The notes beneath the pieces were generated by a model. The model was not told the DNA's origin and searched no databases. It saw only the letters and a list, made by a program, of their open reading frames with translations. 64,000 nucleotides of DNA, taken from assembly GCF_017583045.1 (NCBI RefSeq), contig NZ_JAGFBF010000005.1:62001-126000 (forward strand), given 5' to 3'. The stretch comes from Leucobacter tardus (GTDB lineage: Bacteria > Actinomycetota > Actinomycetes > Actinomycetales > Microbacteriaceae). Positions 1-9,875 of the stretch are shown in pieces. Made by a program: the position numbers and the translations under genes. Positions within the stretch are counted from its first letter, which is position 1. Each line of letters starts with the position of its first letter.

Positions 1-492
1 CCGCGTCTCGTCGACGACTTCCTGCAGACGCACGGTGTGACCGCCGAGCTCGTGAAGCTCGATGGCGCGGTCGAGTCGTCCGTCCGTCTCGGCGTCGCCG
101 ATGCGGTGGCCGACGTCGTGTCGACGGGGGCGACGCTGCGCGCCGCAGGCCTCGAGATCTTCGGTCCGGTGATCCTGGAATCGACGGCGGTGCTCATCTC
201 GGGCGAGCAGCGCCACCCCGGTATCGATCGCTTGCTGCGACGACTGCGCGGCGTGCTGGTGGCGCGCAAGTTCGTCATGGTGGAGTACGATCTGCCCGCC
301 GATCAGCTCGAGCTCGCGGCGGAGGTCGCCGGTGGCGTCGAGTCGCCGACGGTGTCGCCGCTGAAGGACGACGCGTGGGTGGCGGTCCGCGTGATGATTC
401 CTGCGGACTCGGCGAACGACGTGATGGATCGTCTCTACGAGCTCGGCGCGCGCGCCATCCTCGTGACCGCGATCCACGCGGCGCGGCTCTGA
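1..492 (+). CDS. hisG: ATP phosphoribosyltransferase, C-terminal part (5' end outside window)
   Basis: This frame is open from the first base and runs straight into hisF, so it is the 3' part of a gene that begins upstream. The visible 163 residues match the end of a long-form HisG: the tail of the catalytic domain, then the C-terminal ACT-like regulatory domain (about the last 75 residues, with [17 protein letters not shown]). HisG condenses ATP with PRPP in the first step of histidine synthesis, and the ACT-like domain carries histidine feedback inhibition in the long form. A GTG at 37 is internal and not taken as a start. hisF follows 13 bp downstream. Identity rests on fold-like sequence and operon position; the N-terminal half is not visible. 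Confidence 0.88.
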   Translation, partial: PRLVDDFLQTHGVTAELVKLDGAVESSVRLGVADAVADVVSTGATLRAAGLEIFGPVILESTAVLISGEQRHPGIDRLLRRLRGVLVARKFVMVEYDLPADQLELAAEVAGGVESPTVSPLKDDAWVAVRVMIPADSANDVMDRLYELGARAILVTAIHAARL

Positions 493-505
493 TCGGGGGC
501 GCCTC

Positions 506-1285
506 ATGAGCGTCAGTGTGCGCGTCATCCCCTGTCTCGATGTCGCCGCGGGCCGCGTCGTCAAGGGCGTGAACTTCCTGAATCTTCGCGATGCGGGTGA
601 CCCCGTCGAACTGGCGGCACGGTATGCCGAGCAGGGCGCAGACGAGCTCACCTTCCTCGATGTCACGGCGACGGCCGACGACCGCGGCACGACTCATGAC
701 GTTGTGCGGCGCACGGCCGAGCAGGTCTTCATCCCGCTCACCGTCGGCGGAGGCGTGCGCAGCGCGGACGACGTGGCGCGGCTGCTCGAAGTGGGCGCCG
801 ACAAGGTCGGTGTGAACAGTGCGGCGATCGCACGACCCCCTGTGATCGATGAGATCGCCGATCGTTTCGGGGAGCAGGTGCTCGTGCTGTCCCTCGACGT
901 GCGACGGAGCTCTCGGATGCCGAGCGGATTCGTGGTCACTACCCACGGCGGCAAGCGCGAGACCGATCTCGATGCGCTCGCCTGGTGCCGCGAAGCCGTC
1001 GATCGGGGGGTGGGCGAGTTGCTGGTGAACTCGATGGACGCCGATGGCACGCTCGCCGGGTTCGACCTCGAGTTGACGCGCGCCGTCCGCGAGCTCGCGA
1101 CGGTGCCGGTGATCGCGTCGGGCGGAGCCGGTGAGTTGAGGCACTTCGCCCCGGCCATCGAAGCGGGTGCGGATGCGGTGCTCGCCGCCTCCGTGTTCCA
1201 CGACGGGACATTCACGATCGCCGAGGTCAAGCGAGCGCTCGCCGACGCAGGGCACACGGTGCGACTGAGCGGGGTCGGCGCATGA
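506..1285 (+). CDS. hisF: Imidazole glycerol phosphate synthase, cyclase subunit HisF
   Basis: HisF is the (beta/alpha)8-barrel cyclase subunit of IGP synthase. With the glutaminase HisH it converts PRFAR and ammonia to imidazole glycerol phosphate and AICAR. The 259-residue protein is full length. It has the N-terminal IPCLDV motif with Asp12 and the second catalytic aspartate at about 131 (LSLDVRR), the two acid-base residues of the family. Phosphate-binding turns VGGGVRS and ASGGAG are also present. The ATG at 506 follows a GGGGG ribosome-binding stretch. The stop overlaps the hisI start as ATGA, indicating translational coupling. Confidence 0.97.
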   Translation: MSVSVRVIPCLDVAAGRVVKGVNFLNLRDAGDPVELAARYAEQGADELTFLDVTATADDRGTTHDVVRRTAEQVFIPLTVGGGVRSADDVARLLEVGADKVGVNSAAIARPPVIDEIADRFGEQVLVLSLDVRRSSRMPSGFVVTTHGGKRETDLDALAWCREAVDRGVGELLVNSMDADGTLAGFDLELTRAVRELATVPVIASGGAGELRHFAPAIEAGADAVLAASVFHDGTFTIAEVKRALADAGHTVRLSGVGA

Positions 1286-1647
1286 CCCCCCGTGACGCGG
1301 TGCCGGACGCGCTCGTCTTCGGCGCGGACGGGTTGCTCCCCGTCGTGGTGCAGGACGATGCGACGGGCGATGTACTCATGCTCGCCTGGATGGATCGAGA
1401 GGCCGTGCGACGGACGCTCACGACGGGGCGCGTGACCTACTGGTCGCGATCGCGCCAGGAGTACTGGCGAAAAGGCGACACCTCGGGGCATCGGCAGTAC
1501 GTGCGCAGTGTCGCCGCCGACTGCGACGCCGACACCCTGCTCGTGCGGGTGATCCAGGTGGGTGCGGCCTGCCACACCGGCACGCGCACGTGCTTCGACG
1601 GGCGCGAGATCGCGGCCCTCGTGGGGGATCCCGACTCAGCGGAGTGA
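1282..1647 (+). CDS. hisI: Phosphoribosyl-AMP cyclohydrolase HisI
   Basis: HisI hydrolyses the purine ring of phosphoribosyl-AMP in the third step of histidine synthesis. The 121-residue protein is a stand-alone cyclohydrolase without a fused HisE pyrophosphohydrolase. Visible family motifs are [21 protein letters not shown] and KGDTSGH. The metal-binding cysteines lie in DCDADTLL and in the C-terminal [10 protein letters not shown]. It overlaps hisF by 4 bp and is the last his gene here. Its stop lies 27 bp before trpE, which appears to have its own promoter. Confidence 0.97.
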   Translation: MTPRDAVPDALVFGADGLLPVVVQDDATGDVLMLAWMDREAVRRTLTTGRVTYWSRSRQEYWRKGDTSGHRQYVRSVAADCDADTLLVRVIQVGAACHTGTRTCFDGREIAALVGDPDSAE

Positions 1648-1662
1648 CGGTCGGCGTCGCGA

Positions 1663-1668
1663 TAGGCT
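1663..1668 (+). promoter_or_regulatory. Predicted -10 element of trpE
   Basis: TAGGCT lies six bases before the trpE GTG, the spacing expected if transcription starts at or next to the start codon. No ribosome-binding sequence fits in the gap, so trpE is probably translated from a leaderless mRNA. There is no room for a trp leader peptide or attenuator. Confidence 0.5.
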
Positions 1669-1674
1669 GGTCGG

Positions 1675-3252
1675 GTGACCCTCACCACGACCCGCGCTCA
1701 GTTCGCCGCGGCCCGCTCCACGCACGCTGTGATCCCGGTCTGCCGGGAGATCTTCGCCGACGCCGACACTCCCGTCGGGATCTACCGGAAGGTCGCCGCG
1801 TCGCGCCCGGGCACGTTCCTGCTCGAGTCCGCTGAGCAGGGCGGCGTGTGGACCCGCTTCAGCTTCGTCGGCGCCGGATCGTTCGGCGTGCTCGGCGAAC
1901 GCGACGGACACGCGCACTGGACGATCGACCCAGACGGCGGCGTCGATGAGGATCGGCTCCTCGCGGGCGGGGTGTCGTCGATGCAGCCGGTGGAGGCGCT
2001 GCGCGCCGTCGTCGAGCGGTGGCGCTCGCCCGGTGTCCCCGGGCTTCCGCCGCTGGCCAGCGGATTCGTCGGGTACCTGGGGTGGGAGACGGTGCGGCAG
2101 TTCGAGCAGCTCGACCATCCGCCGGCGTCGGATTCCGGACTGCCGACCCAGGGACTCAGCTTCGTGTCCGAACTCGTGGTGATCGATCACCGCGAGGGGA
2201 GCATCGTGCTGCTCGCGAACGTGCTGAACGACGGCGACGCCGAGTCCGAGGGGGTCGACGCCGATGCGGCGTGGTCGGACGCCCAAGCGCGACTCGACGT
2301 GCTGCAGGAGGCACTCGCCGCCCCGGTGCCGTCTCCGCTCGGCACGCTCGATCGACAGGCGCACGCCGAGCCGCGGCGACGCACGACGGAGGCGGAGTAC
2401 TTCGCGAAGGTCGAGCGAGCGAAAGCGCACATCGTGGACGGCGATATCTTCCAGGTCGTCATCTCGCAGCGGTTCGACCAGGAGTGCACCGCGGATCCGC
2501 TCGACGTCTACCGGGTGCTGCGGCACCTGAATCCGAGTCCGTACCTCTACCTCCTGCACCTGGAGGACGCGGAGGGGCAGCCGTTCGCCGTGGTCGGTTC
2601 GAGCCCGGAAGCGCTGGTCACGGTGCAGGAGAGCGGACACGTCATGACGCACCCGATCGCTGGATCGCGTCCGCGCGGCAGCACCGTCGAGGAGGATCAG
2701 CAGTTCGAACGCGACCTGCTCGCCGACGAGAAGGAGCGTGCCGAGCATCTGATGCTCGTGGATCTCGCGCGGAACGACATGCTGCGCGTCTGCGAGCCGG
2801 CGTCCGTCGAGGTGACCGAGTTCATGCGGATCGAACGTTTCAGCCACATCATGCACATCGTCTCGACCGTCGAGGGCCGGATGTCCGCGGGAGCGAATGC
2901 GGTCGACGCCCTGCGCGCCACGTTCCCTGCCGGCACGCTGTCGGGGGCGCCGAAGCCGTGGGCCCTCCGCATCATCGACGAACTCGAACCGGTGCGGCGC
3001 GGAGTGTACGGCGGAGTCGTCGGCTACTTCGGCCTCGGCGGCGCAGCCGATCTCGCGATCGCGATCCGCACGGCGACCATCCGAGACGGAGTCGCCATGG
3101 TGCAGGCCGGTGGCGGACTCGTCGCCGATTCGGTGCCGCGTCTCGAGGAGGAGGAATCCCGGAACAAGGCCGCGGCGCCGCTGCGCGCCGTCGCGATCGC
3201 GAACTCGCTGCAGCGTCTCGGCGACGCGGAGAGGAGCGGTGATGCTGCGTAA
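1675..3252 (+). CDS. trpE: Anthranilate synthase component I
   Basis: TrpE converts chorismate to anthranilate using ammonia from a TrpG glutaminase that is not encoded here. The 525-residue protein has the regulatory N-terminal domain and the C-terminal chorismate-binding domain. The tryptophan feedback motif LLES-x10-S is intact (LLESAEQGG to FSFVG, about residue 42 on). HPIAGSRPRG at about 326 has the alanine typical of anthranilate synthase, where PabB has lysine. The C-terminal signature LSGAPK and the VQAGGGLV segment are present. The GTG at 1675 is chosen because the -10 hexamer is six bases upstream. The stop overlaps the following membrane gene by 11 bp. Confidence 0.96.
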   Translation: MTLTTTRAQFAAARSTHAVIPVCREIFADADTPVGIYRKVAASRPGTFLLESAEQGGVWTRFSFVGAGSFGVLGERDGHAHWTIDPDGGVDEDRLLAGGVSSMQPVEALRAVVERWRSPGVPGLPPLASGFVGYLGWETVRQFEQLDHPPASDSGLPTQGLSFVSELVVIDHREGSIVLLANVLNDGDAESEGVDADAAWSDAQARLDVLQEALAAPVPSPLGTLDRQAHAEPRRRTTEAEYFAKVERAKAHIVDGDIFQVVISQRFDQECTADPLDVYRVLRHLNPSPYLYLLHLEDAEGQPFAVVGSSPEALVTVQESGHVMTHPIAGSRPRGSTVEEDQQFERDLLADEKERAEHLMLVDLARNDMLRVCEPASVEVTEFMRIERFSHIMHIVSTVEGRMSAGANAVDALRATFPAGTLSGAPKPWALRIIDELEPVRRGVYGGVVGYFGLGGAADLAIAIRTATIRDGVAMVQAGGGLVADSVPRLEEEESRNKAAAPLRAVAIANSLQRLGDAERSGDAA

Positions 3253-3892
3253 GCGTTCCCTGGTCCTGCTGCTCCTCGCCGGTGCCGCTGTGATCCTCGT
3301 GGCATCGACCCAGGTGTGGGCGACGTTCGCGCTCGCACCGGGCGCGGCCACTGTCACGGAGGTCGCGGTGACCGGCCAGCAGACGACGCCAGCCCTCATG
3401 CCCATCGCGATCGCACTCATCGCCGCGTCGGTCACCCTGTCCATCGCGGGGAAGGTGCTCCGTCCCGTGCTCGCCGCGGTCACCGCGCTGCTCGGCGGCG
3501 GCATCGCGGTCGTCTGCATCCGGCGGGTCTTCGGTTCGACCGGCGACATCGTCGCATCTGCCGGGGCACCCCTCAGCGAGGTGACAGGTCTCGGGGCGTC
3601 GGACCAGACCGGGATCGTGGTGGAGGCGCACCAGTCGGTGTGGCCGGCGGTCGCGGCTGGAGCCGGCCTCTTCGTCGCACTCATCGCCGTGATCGTCTGC
3701 GTCGTCGGTCGTTCGTGGACGACCGGAGGCCGCCGATACGAATCCTCCCCGGCGCGTTCGACCGCGGGCGGCCGCACGGATCGCATCTCCGACTGGGATG
3801 CGATCTCGGAGGGGGACGATCCGAGCGAGGATGCCGCAGTGGGTCCCGACGAGACGGATTCGAGTGCCGGAGCGGACGATCGGAAACCGTGA
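3242..3892 (+). CDS. Trp-operon-associated membrane protein (TIGR02234-like)
   Basis: This 216-residue protein lies between trpE and trpC, the place where actinobacteria commonly carry a Trp biosynthesis-associated membrane protein of unknown function. It has an N-terminal hydrophobic helix (LVLLLLAGAAVILVAS), two central helices (PIAIALIAASVTLSIA and LAAVTALLGGGIAVV) and a fourth near 150 (VAAGAGLFVALIAVIV). An extracytoplasmic segment lies between helices 1 and 2, and the C-terminal tail is acidic and disordered. The ATG at 3242 follows GAGAGGAG; a GTG one codon upstream is an alternative. Overlap with trpE supports coupled expression. Function is not known. Confidence 0.85.
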   Translation: MLRKRSLVLLLLAGAAVILVASTQVWATFALAPGAATVTEVAVTGQQTTPALMPIAIALIAASVTLSIAGKVLRPVLAAVTALLGGGIAVVCIRRVFGSTGDIVASAGAPLSEVTGLGASDQTGIVVEAHQSVWPAVAAGAGLFVALIAVIVCVVGRSWTTGGRRYESSPARSTAGGRTDRISDWDAISEGDDPSEDAAVGPDETDSSAGADDRKP

Positions 3893-3970
3893 CACCGAGG
3901 CGGGCGGTCCCCGAACCCGCGGCACAGCCGGTAGGCTGGACTGCGTACGCATTGTTTTCAGAGGAGTTTC

Positions 3971-4204
3971 ATGAGTAACGAGCACGGAGATCCCGGCCAC
4001 GGCGACTCACCCGCCGCCTGGACCGCCGTCGTCGTGATGCTGATCGGCATCGCAGCGGGCACCGTCTTCTTCTTCCTGCACATGGCGACCATGGTGTGGG
4101 TCTGCGTCGGTGTCGTCGTCGTCGGCCTGCTGCTGGGGTGGATTCTCGCCAAGGCCGGTTTCGGCGTGAACGGTCCCCGGTTCACCCCGAAGTCGCACGA
4201 CTGA
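3971..4204 (+). CDS. HGxxPAAW family small membrane protein
   Basis: A 77-residue protein with the eponymous motif HGDSPAAW near its N-terminus. Two transmembrane helices follow ([20 protein letters not shown] and [20 protein letters not shown]), then a short polar tail. Members of this actinobacterial family are regularly found between the Trp-associated membrane protein and trpC, as here, but no biochemical role is known to me. AGAGGAG at 3960-3966 is a good ribosome-binding site for the ATG at 3971. A TAGGCT at 3931-3936 could provide an internal promoter. The stop is one base before the trpC GTG. Confidence 0.88.
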   Translation: MSNEHGDPGHGDSPAAWTAVVVMLIGIAAGTVFFFLHMATMVWVCVGVVVVGLLLGWILAKAGFGVNGPRFTPKSHD

Positions 4205-4205
4205 C

Positions 4206-4976
4206 GTGCTCGACGAACTGCTCGCAGGGTCTCTCGAGGATGCCCGGACGCGCCGAGAGTCGGTCTCGCGTGCCGAGGTCGAGGCCGCGGCGCTCGAGCG
4301 AACCGCGGCGCTCGATGCGCTGGAGTTCCTCGCGCCCGCTGATCACATCAAGGTGATCGCCGAAGTGAAGCGCGCGAGTCCGTCGCGCGGCGACCTCGCC
4401 GATATTCCCGAGCCGCAGACGCTGGCCGCCCAGTACGAGGCGGGTGGCGCCAGCGTGGTCAGCGTGCTGACGGAGGAGCGCCGGTTCAAGGGGTCCCTCG
4501 CCGATCTCGAAGCGGTCCGGAAAGCGATCAGCATTCCGATCCTGCGCAAAGACTTCATCGGCGACGAGTACCAGGTGTTCGAAGCCCGTGCAGCCGGAGC
4601 GGATCTGGTGCTGCTCATCGTCGCAGCGCTGCCGCAGGAGCGTCTCGTGCAGCTGCACGGACTCATCCGTGAACTCGGCATGACGCCGCTCGTCGAAGCC
4701 CACTCCGAAGAGGAAGTCGCGCGCGCCGTCGATCTCGGGGCGCAGCTCATCGGGGTGAACGCGCGCGATCTGCGCACGTTCGAGCTCGATCGCGATCTCT
4801 TCGGTCGCGTTGCCGATCAGATGCCGGCGGGCGTCGTGCGCGTCGCCGAGTCGGCCGTCCTCGACATCTCGGACGTCGAGCGCTATCGCGAAGCGGGTGC
4901 CGATGCGGTGCTCGTGGGCGAGGCGCTCGTCACCAGTGATCCCATCGCGACGCTCGCGTCCTACCTGAACGTCTGA
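4206..4976 (+). CDS. trpC: Indole-3-glycerol phosphate synthase
   Basis: TrpC closes the indole ring, converting CdRP to indole-3-glycerol phosphate. The 256-residue single-domain barrel is not fused to TrpF. Conserved catalytic elements are visible: [12 protein letters not shown] with its Glu/Lys/Ser set, [12 protein letters not shown], and the [12 protein letters not shown] strand with the catalytic lysine. The phosphate-binding AESAVLD and GEALVTS segments are also present. The GTG start is one base after the HGxxPAAW gene stop, which suggests translational coupling. trpB follows after 50 bp. Confidence 0.96.
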   Translation: MLDELLAGSLEDARTRRESVSRAEVEAAALERTAALDALEFLAPADHIKVIAEVKRASPSRGDLADIPEPQTLAAQYEAGGASVVSVLTEERRFKGSLADLEAVRKAISIPILRKDFIGDEYQVFEARAAGADLVLLIVAALPQERLVQLHGLIRELGMTPLVEAHSEEEVARAVDLGAQLIGVNARDLRTFELDRDLFGRVADQMPAGVVRVAESAVLDISDVERYREAGADAVLVGEALVTSDPIATLASYLNV

Positions 4977-5026
4977 GGCTCGACACCTCCGACCGACCTT
5001 CTGAACCGGAAAGCACAGGGTGCACC

Positions 5027-6265
5027 ATGACTGATCAGACACCGGGAGCGCAGCCGCTGCGCTCCGAGGCCGGCCCCTTCTTCGGCGAGTTCGGCGGCAG
5101 GTACATGCCCGAGTCCTTGATCGCAGCGCTCGATGAAGTGCAGCGGGCGTACGAGGATGCGCAGCAGGATCCCGAGTTCGCGGCCGAGCTCGCGGAGCTG
5201 CATCGGACCTACACCGGTCGGCCATCGATCGTGACCGAGGTGCCGCGGTTCGCCGCGCACGCCGGAAACGCACGGATCCTGCTGAAGCGCGAAGACTTGA
5301 ACCACACGGGCTCGCACAAGATCAACAACGTCCTCGGCCAGGCGCTGCTCGTGAAGCGACTCGGCAAAACTCGCCTCATCGCAGAGACCGGAGCCGGCCA
5401 GCACGGTGTCGCGACCGCTACCGCGGCGGCACTGTTCGGCATGGAGTGCACCGTCTACATGGGCGAGGTCGATACCGAGCGCCAGGCGCTGAACGTCGCG
5501 CGCATGCGACTGCTCGGCGCCGAGGTGATCCCGGTGAAGACCGGGTCCCGCACGCTGAAGGACGCGATCAACGAGGCGTTCCGCGACTGGGTCGCGAACG
5601 TCGATCACACGCACTACCTGCTCGGCACGGTCAACGGCCCGCACCCGTTCCCGGTCATGGTGCGCGACTTCCACAAGATCATCGGCGAGGAGGCGCGCGA
5701 CCAGGTGCTCGAGCTCACCGGCCGCCTCCCCGACGCGGTCGCGGCCTGCGTCGGCGGCGGCTCGAACGCGATCGGCATCTTCCACGCCTTCCTCGACGAC
5801 CCCGCTGTCGCGCTCTACGGGTTCGAGCCGGGCGGACACGGCCTCACCTCGGGCGAGCACGGCGCGACGATCGGCACCGGGAAGCCGGGCGTGCTGCACG
5901 GAACGCGCACCTACGTGCTCCAAGATGAAGACGGGCAGACGGTGGAGTCGTACTCCATCTCCGCCGGTCTCGACTACCCGGGTGTCGGGCCCGAGCACGC
6001 GTGGCTCTCCGACATCGGTCGCGCGACCTACGAGTCGGTGACCGATGACGAGGCGATGCAGGCGCTCCGCCTCCTGGCACGAACCGAGGGCATCATTCCG
6101 GCGATCGAGTCGGCGCACGCCCTCGCCGGGGCGCTGCGCCTCGGCTCGCAGCTCGGCGAGGGTGCGGTGATTCTCGTCAACCTCTCGGGTCGCGGGGACA
6201 AAGACATGGCGACGGCTGCGAAGTACTTCGAGCTGATCGACGACGAGACGGGAATCGAGGGATGA
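5027..6265 (+). CDS. trpB: Tryptophan synthase beta subunit
   Basis: TrpB is the PLP enzyme that joins indole with serine to form tryptophan. The 412-residue protein is full length. The PLP Schiff-base lysine lies in [13 protein letters not shown] at about residue 98. Other family landmarks are the N-terminal [11 protein letters not shown], the GAGQHG loop ([12 protein letters not shown]), the phosphate-binding [10 protein letters not shown], and the C-terminal LSGRGDKD. This is the TrpB1 form that works with TrpA. The stop overlaps the trpA ATG as ATGA, the usual coupling of the two subunits. Confidence 0.98.
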   Translation: MTDQTPGAQPLRSEAGPFFGEFGGRYMPESLIAALDEVQRAYEDAQQDPEFAAELAELHRTYTGRPSIVTEVPRFAAHAGNARILLKREDLNHTGSHKINNVLGQALLVKRLGKTRLIAETGAGQHGVATATAAALFGMECTVYMGEVDTERQALNVARMRLLGAEVIPVKTGSRTLKDAINEAFRDWVANVDHTHYLLGTVNGPHPFPVMVRDFHKIIGEEARDQVLELTGRLPDAVAACVGGGSNAIGIFHAFLDDPAVALYGFEPGGHGLTSGEHGATIGTGKPGVLHGTRTYVLQDEDGQTVESYSISAGLDYPGVGPEHAWLSDIGRATYESVTDDEAMQALRLLARTEGIIPAIESAHALAGALRLGSQLGEGAVILVNLSGRGDKDMATAAKYFELIDDETGIEG

Positions 6266-7092
6266 GCGTGTCGCAGTCCACCGTCTCCGCGGCGATCCGC
6301 CGTGCGCAGGAGGAGCGCCGGGGCGCGCTGGTCGGGTATCTGCCCGTCGGGTTCCCCGACCTCGACACCAGTGTCGCCGCGGCGATCGCGATGGCGCGCA
6401 GCGGTGCGGACGTGCTCGAACTCGGGCTGCCGTACTCCGATCCGGTGATGGATGGCGTAGTGATCCAGGAGGCCACGCAGACGGCGCTGGCAGCCGGTTT
6501 CCGGGTGTCGCACGTGTTCGAAGCCGTGCGTCGCGTGCGCGAGGCCGTCGACATCCCGGTTCTCGTCATGACCTATTGGAACCCGGTGCTGCAGTACGGC
6601 GTCGAGCGGTTCGCGTCCGAGCTCGCCGCGGCCGGCGGCGCGGGGCTCATCACCCCCGACATTACGCCTGACTCGGCGGACGAGTGGCTGCTGGTCAGTC
6701 GCGAGCACGGCCTCGACCGCGTATTCCTCGCGGCGCCGACCTCGAGCGATGAGCGCCTCGAGCTGGTCGCCGCGGCGACCACCGGGTTCGTGTACACCGT
6801 TTCGACCATGGGCATCACCGGCGAGCGGACCGAGCTCGACGCCGCGGCATCGCGTCTGACCGCGCGCCTGCGAGAGCACGGTGCGGATCTCTGCTGCGTC
6901 GGCATCGGCATCTCGACCGCCGAGCAGGTCGCTTCGGCGCTCGAGTACGCCGATGGGGCGATCGTCGGGACGGCGTTCGTGCGTGCGCTGCGCGACGGCG
7001 GCGTCGACGCGCTCGCGCGCGTCGTGCGCGAGATCGCACGCGGAACCGAGCGGTCTGACGGTGAACGTGCGGAATCCAGCCCGCTAGGATAG
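6262..7092 (+). CDS. trpA: Tryptophan synthase alpha subunit
   Basis: TrpA cleaves indole-3-glycerol phosphate and channels indole to TrpB. In this 276-residue barrel the catalytic glutamate and aspartate are visible in [14 protein letters not shown]. Further family motifs are [25 protein letters not shown] and [12 protein letters not shown], and the phosphate-binding region is [10 protein letters not shown]. It overlaps trpB by 4 bp and ends the trp cluster; the C-terminal 20 residues are polar and poorly conserved. lgt follows with its own ribosome-binding site. Confidence 0.97.
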   Translation: MSVSQSTVSAAIRRAQEERRGALVGYLPVGFPDLDTSVAAAIAMARSGADVLELGLPYSDPVMDGVVIQEATQTALAAGFRVSHVFEAVRRVREAVDIPVLVMTYWNPVLQYGVERFASELAAAGGAGLITPDITPDSADEWLLVSREHGLDRVFLAAPTSSDERLELVAAATTGFVYTVSTMGITGERTELDAAASRLTARLREHGADLCCVGIGISTAEQVASALEYADGAIVGTAFVRALRDGGVDALARVVREIARGTERSDGERAESSPLG

Positions 7093-7149
7093 GTGCGGTC
7101 GCTCGGTTCCAGTCGGGGTCGAGCACAGCGAGTCGCGAAAGAGGAGTGG

Positions 7150-8178
7150 ATGATCCTGCCATTCAGTATCCCGAGCCCCGATCTGCAGTTCATCGAGATC
7201 GGACCGGTGAGGATCGCCGTCTACGCGATCTGCATCATCATCGGCGTGATCGCCGCGGGCATCTGGACCAACCGACGGCTGACTCAGCGCGGCGGGGAGC
7301 GCGGGGTCACCCTCGACTTCCTGGTCTGGTCGCTGGTGCTCGGCATCATCGGCGCTCGGTTCTACCATGTCGCGTCGCACTGGGGCGACTACTTCGGTCA
7401 GGGCCGGGAGTGGTGGAACCCGTTCGTGCCGAACGCGATCTGGAACATCTGGGACGGCGGTATCGCGATCTTCGGCGCGCTGCTCGGCGGAGCGCTCGGC
7501 GTACTCATTGCCGCGCGCATCACCGGCGTGCGTTTCTGGTCGTTCGCCGACGCCCTGGTCCCGGGTCTGCTGCTCGCCCAGGCGTTCGGGCGACTCGGCA
7601 ACTGGTTCAACCATGAGCTCTTCGGCGGTCCGACGACCCTGCCCTGGGGACTGCAGATCGAGGCGGACAACGCGGCATTCCCGATCGGACTGCCGCCGGA
7701 GACACTGTTCCACCCGACCTTCCTCTACGAGATCGTCTGGAACGTACTCGGCGTCGTCGTGCTGCTCGCAATCGAGCGGGCGTGGCGCCCGCGCTGGGGT
7801 CAGTTCTTCGGCCTGTACCTCATCTGGTACGGCCTGGGCCGCAGCGTGATCGAGTCGATGCGGGTGGACCCGAGCTTGATCGTTCTCGGACTCCGCACCA
7901 ACGTGCTGACCGCGATCATCGCGATCCTCATCGGAGTGATCCTGATCATCGTGCAGCACCGTCGTCACCCGGGGCTCGAGCGCTCCGTGTACGTGCCCGG
8001 ACGCTCGAACCCTCAGGACAGCGTGCTCGCCGAGACGAGCGATCCTGAAGCGTACTATCACGTGCTCGATCACGGCGATGCACGGGAGACCGACGTCGAC
8101 GCCGCTGACGGCGAGACGGAAGACCATGAGGACACCGATGGCGCGGACCTGGAACGCGTCGGAGAGGAACGTCGATGA
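7150..8178 (+). CDS. lgt: Prolipoprotein diacylglyceryl transferase
   Basis: Lgt transfers diacylglyceryl from phosphatidylglycerol to the lipobox cysteine of prelipoproteins in the cytoplasmic membrane. The 342-residue protein has about seven hydrophobic segments. It carries the Lgt signature GRLGNWFNHELFGGPT around residue 155, the GGIAIFGALLGGALG segment, and ARFYHVASHW. The ATG at 7150 follows AGAGGAG at 7139-7146, preferred over upstream GTGs. The last 50 residues are an acidic, probably disordered tail beyond the conserved core. A TAGGAT at 7085 inside the trpA end may supply a promoter. It overlaps pyk as ATGA. The DUF3515 lipoprotein in this window would be a substrate. Confidence 0.95.
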   Translation: MILPFSIPSPDLQFIEIGPVRIAVYAICIIIGVIAAGIWTNRRLTQRGGERGVTLDFLVWSLVLGIIGARFYHVASHWGDYFGQGREWWNPFVPNAIWNIWDGGIAIFGALLGGALGVLIAARITGVRFWSFADALVPGLLLAQAFGRLGNWFNHELFGGPTTLPWGLQIEADNAAFPIGLPPETLFHPTFLYEIVWNVLGVVVLLAIERAWRPRWGQFFGLYLIWYGLGRSVIESMRVDPSLIVLGLRTNVLTAIIAILIGVILIIVQHRRHPGLERSVYVPGRSNPQDSVLAETSDPEAYYHVLDHGDARETDVDAADGETEDHEDTDGADLERVGEERR

Positions 8179-9647
8179 GGCACGCCAAGATCGTCGCAAC
8201 ATGGGGACCGGCCGTAGCGAGCTACGACCACACGCTCGAGCTGATCCGGGCGGGAGTCAACGTCGCCCGCCTCAACATGTCCCACGGCACGTACAACGTG
8301 CACGAAGGGGTGTACCGCAACATTCGGCGAGCGGAGACCGAGGTCGGACGCCCGATCGCCGTGCTCGCCGACCTGCAGGGTCCGAAGATCAGGCTCGCCA
8401 CATTCGCCGACGGCCCGCACGATCTCGCGGAGGGCGACGAGTTCGCCATCACCACCCGCGACATCGCTGGCGACCGCACGATCTGCGGCACGACCTATCA
8501 AGGGCTGCCGGGCGACGTCGAGGTCGGCGATCCGCTGCTCATCGACGACGGCAAGGTCGGTCTGCGCGCCGTGCGCGTCACCGAAGACACGGTGCACACG
8601 GTGGTCGAGGTGCCCGGCACCGTCTCCAACAACAAGGGGATCAATCTTCCGGGCGTCGCCGTGAGCGTGCCCGCGCTCTCCGAGAAGGACGAGCAGGATC
8701 TCCGCTGGGCTCTGCAGCTCGGCGCCGACTACATCGCCCTCTCGTTCGTGCGTGACGCCGCCGACATCTCCCGCGTGCACGAGATCATGGCTGAGGAGGG
8801 GCGCAAGCTTCCCGTCATCGCGAAGATCGAGAAGCCGCAGGCCGTCGACAACCTCGAAGCCATCGTTGATGCGTTCGACGGCATCATGGTCGCTCGCGGC
8901 GATCTCGGCGTCGAGATGCCGCTCGAGCGCGTGCCGCTCGTGCAAGCCGAGGCGGTGACGCTGTCGCGCCGGTACGCGAAGCCCGTCATCGTGGCGACGC
9001 AGGTGTTCGAGTCGATGATCGACAACCCGCGGCCGACACGCGCCGAGGCGTCCGACTGCGCGAACGCGGTGCTCGATGGGACCGACGCGGTCATGCTCTC
9101 GGGTGAGACGAGCGTCGGCGCGTTCCCGATCGAGGCGGTGGCGACGATGTCGCGCATCATCGAGACCACCGAGGATCACGCGCTCGACCGCATCGAGTCG
9201 TTCGGCACGCAACCCCGCACGCAGGGCGGCGCGCTCACGCTGGCGGCATCCGAGGTCGCTGATTTCATCGGCGCGAAGTACATCTGCGTGTTCACCGAGT
9301 CGGGCGACACGGTGCGTCGCATGTCGCGTCTGCGCAAGTCGATGCCCATCCTCGGGTTCACGCCGAGTCTCGAGACGCGCCGTCGCATGGAACTCACCTG
9401 GGGTGCGCGCAGCTTCGAGGTGCCCCGCGTGAACAGTACCGATGAGATGTTCGAGCAGGTCGATCACGTGCTGCTCGGTCACCACCGCGCGGAGATCGGG
9501 GAGACCGTGCTCGTCATCGCTGGTTCCCCTCCCGGGGTCGTGGGCTCGACGAACACGCTCCGCGTGCATCGCGTGGGCGAGGCCACCGGTCAGCTTCCCG
9601 AGGCGCGGCCGCGCAAGCACACCCTCGAGGGAACGATCGGCGACTGA
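8175..9647 (+). CDS. pyk: Pyruvate kinase
   Basis: Pyruvate kinase makes pyruvate and ATP from phosphoenolpyruvate in the last step of glycolysis. The 490-residue protein has the A-domain barrel (KIVATWGPA, RLNMSHGT, LADLQGPKIR), the inserted B domain (about residues 70-165), and the catalytic block VIAKIEKPQAVDN. MVARGDLGVEMPLE and VATQVFESMI with LSGETSVGAFP follow. The C-terminal allosteric domain is complete (VFTESGDTVRRMSRLRKSMPI). The ATG overlaps the lgt stop. A strong hairpin terminator follows immediately. Confidence 0.97.
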   Translation: MRHAKIVATWGPAVASYDHTLELIRAGVNVARLNMSHGTYNVHEGVYRNIRRAETEVGRPIAVLADLQGPKIRLATFADGPHDLAEGDEFAITTRDIAGDRTICGTTYQGLPGDVEVGDPLLIDDGKVGLRAVRVTEDTVHTVVEVPGTVSNNKGINLPGVAVSVPALSEKDEQDLRWALQLGADYIALSFVRDAADISRVHEIMAEEGRKLPVIAKIEKPQAVDNLEAIVDAFDGIMVARGDLGVEMPLERVPLVQAEAVTLSRRYAKPVIVATQVFESMIDNPRPTRAEASDCANAVLDGTDAVMLSGETSVGAFPIEAVATMSRIIETTEDHALDRIESFGTQPRTQGGALTLAASEVADFIGAKYICVFTESGDTVRRMSRLRKSMPILGFTPSLETRRRMELTWGARSFEVPRVNSTDEMFEQVDHVLLGHHRAEIGETVLVIAGSPPGVVGSTNTLRVHRVGEATGQLPEARPRKHTLEGTIGD

Positions 9648-9660
9648 CCGATCGATCATC

Positions 9661-9701
9661 CGACGGAGCGGGTGCCGGCGATTCCGGTACCCGCTCCGTC
9701 G
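9661..9701 (+). terminator. Rho-independent-type terminator after pyk
   Basis: An 18-bp stem (9661-9678 pairing with 9684-9701, one G-U pair) with a five-base loop starts 13 bases after the pyk stop and is followed by TTTCG. It separates pyk from the tRNA-Leu gene. Confidence 0.8.
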
Positions 9702-9783
9702 TTTCGATGGGCCGCAGCTGGAGTGTCGAGTTCAGACACCGGGTGCGGCTGCGATAGGGTGGCTTCGGTGGATTTCCCACCTT

Positions 9784-9866
9784 GCCGGATTGGCGGAATT
9801 GGCAGACGCGAAGCACTCAAAATGCTTTGTCCTTTGGGCGTGTGGGTTCGAGTCCCACATCCGGCA
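9784..9866 (+). tRNA. tRNA-Leu (anticodon CAA)
   Basis: The acceptor stem GCCGGAT pairs with ATCCGGC and A is the discriminator. The anticodon stem AAGCA/TGCTT encloses loop CTCAAAA, giving anticodon CAA (reads UUG). There is a long variable arm, as expected for a class II tRNA, and the T-arm GTGGG-TTCGAGT-CCCAC. No CCA is encoded. A TAGGGT hexamer at about 9756 may be the -10. The 3' 21 bases of the gene form the left attachment repeat of an integrated element. The gene remains intact after integration. Confidence 0.96.
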
Positions 9867-9867
9867 C
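9846..9867 (+). repeat. attL core repeat (in tRNA-Leu 3' end)
   Basis: 22 bp identical to 12052-12073. It starts GTTCGAGTCC and ends ATCCGGCAC, so the tRNA 3' end is rebuilt by the element. Confidence 0.88.
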
Positions 9868-9875
9868 GCAACAAG

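Noticed and set aside
1648..1674. Possible trp leader peptide or attenuator before trpE
   Set aside because: Only 27 bp separate hisI and trpE, and a -10 sits there; no room for a leader.
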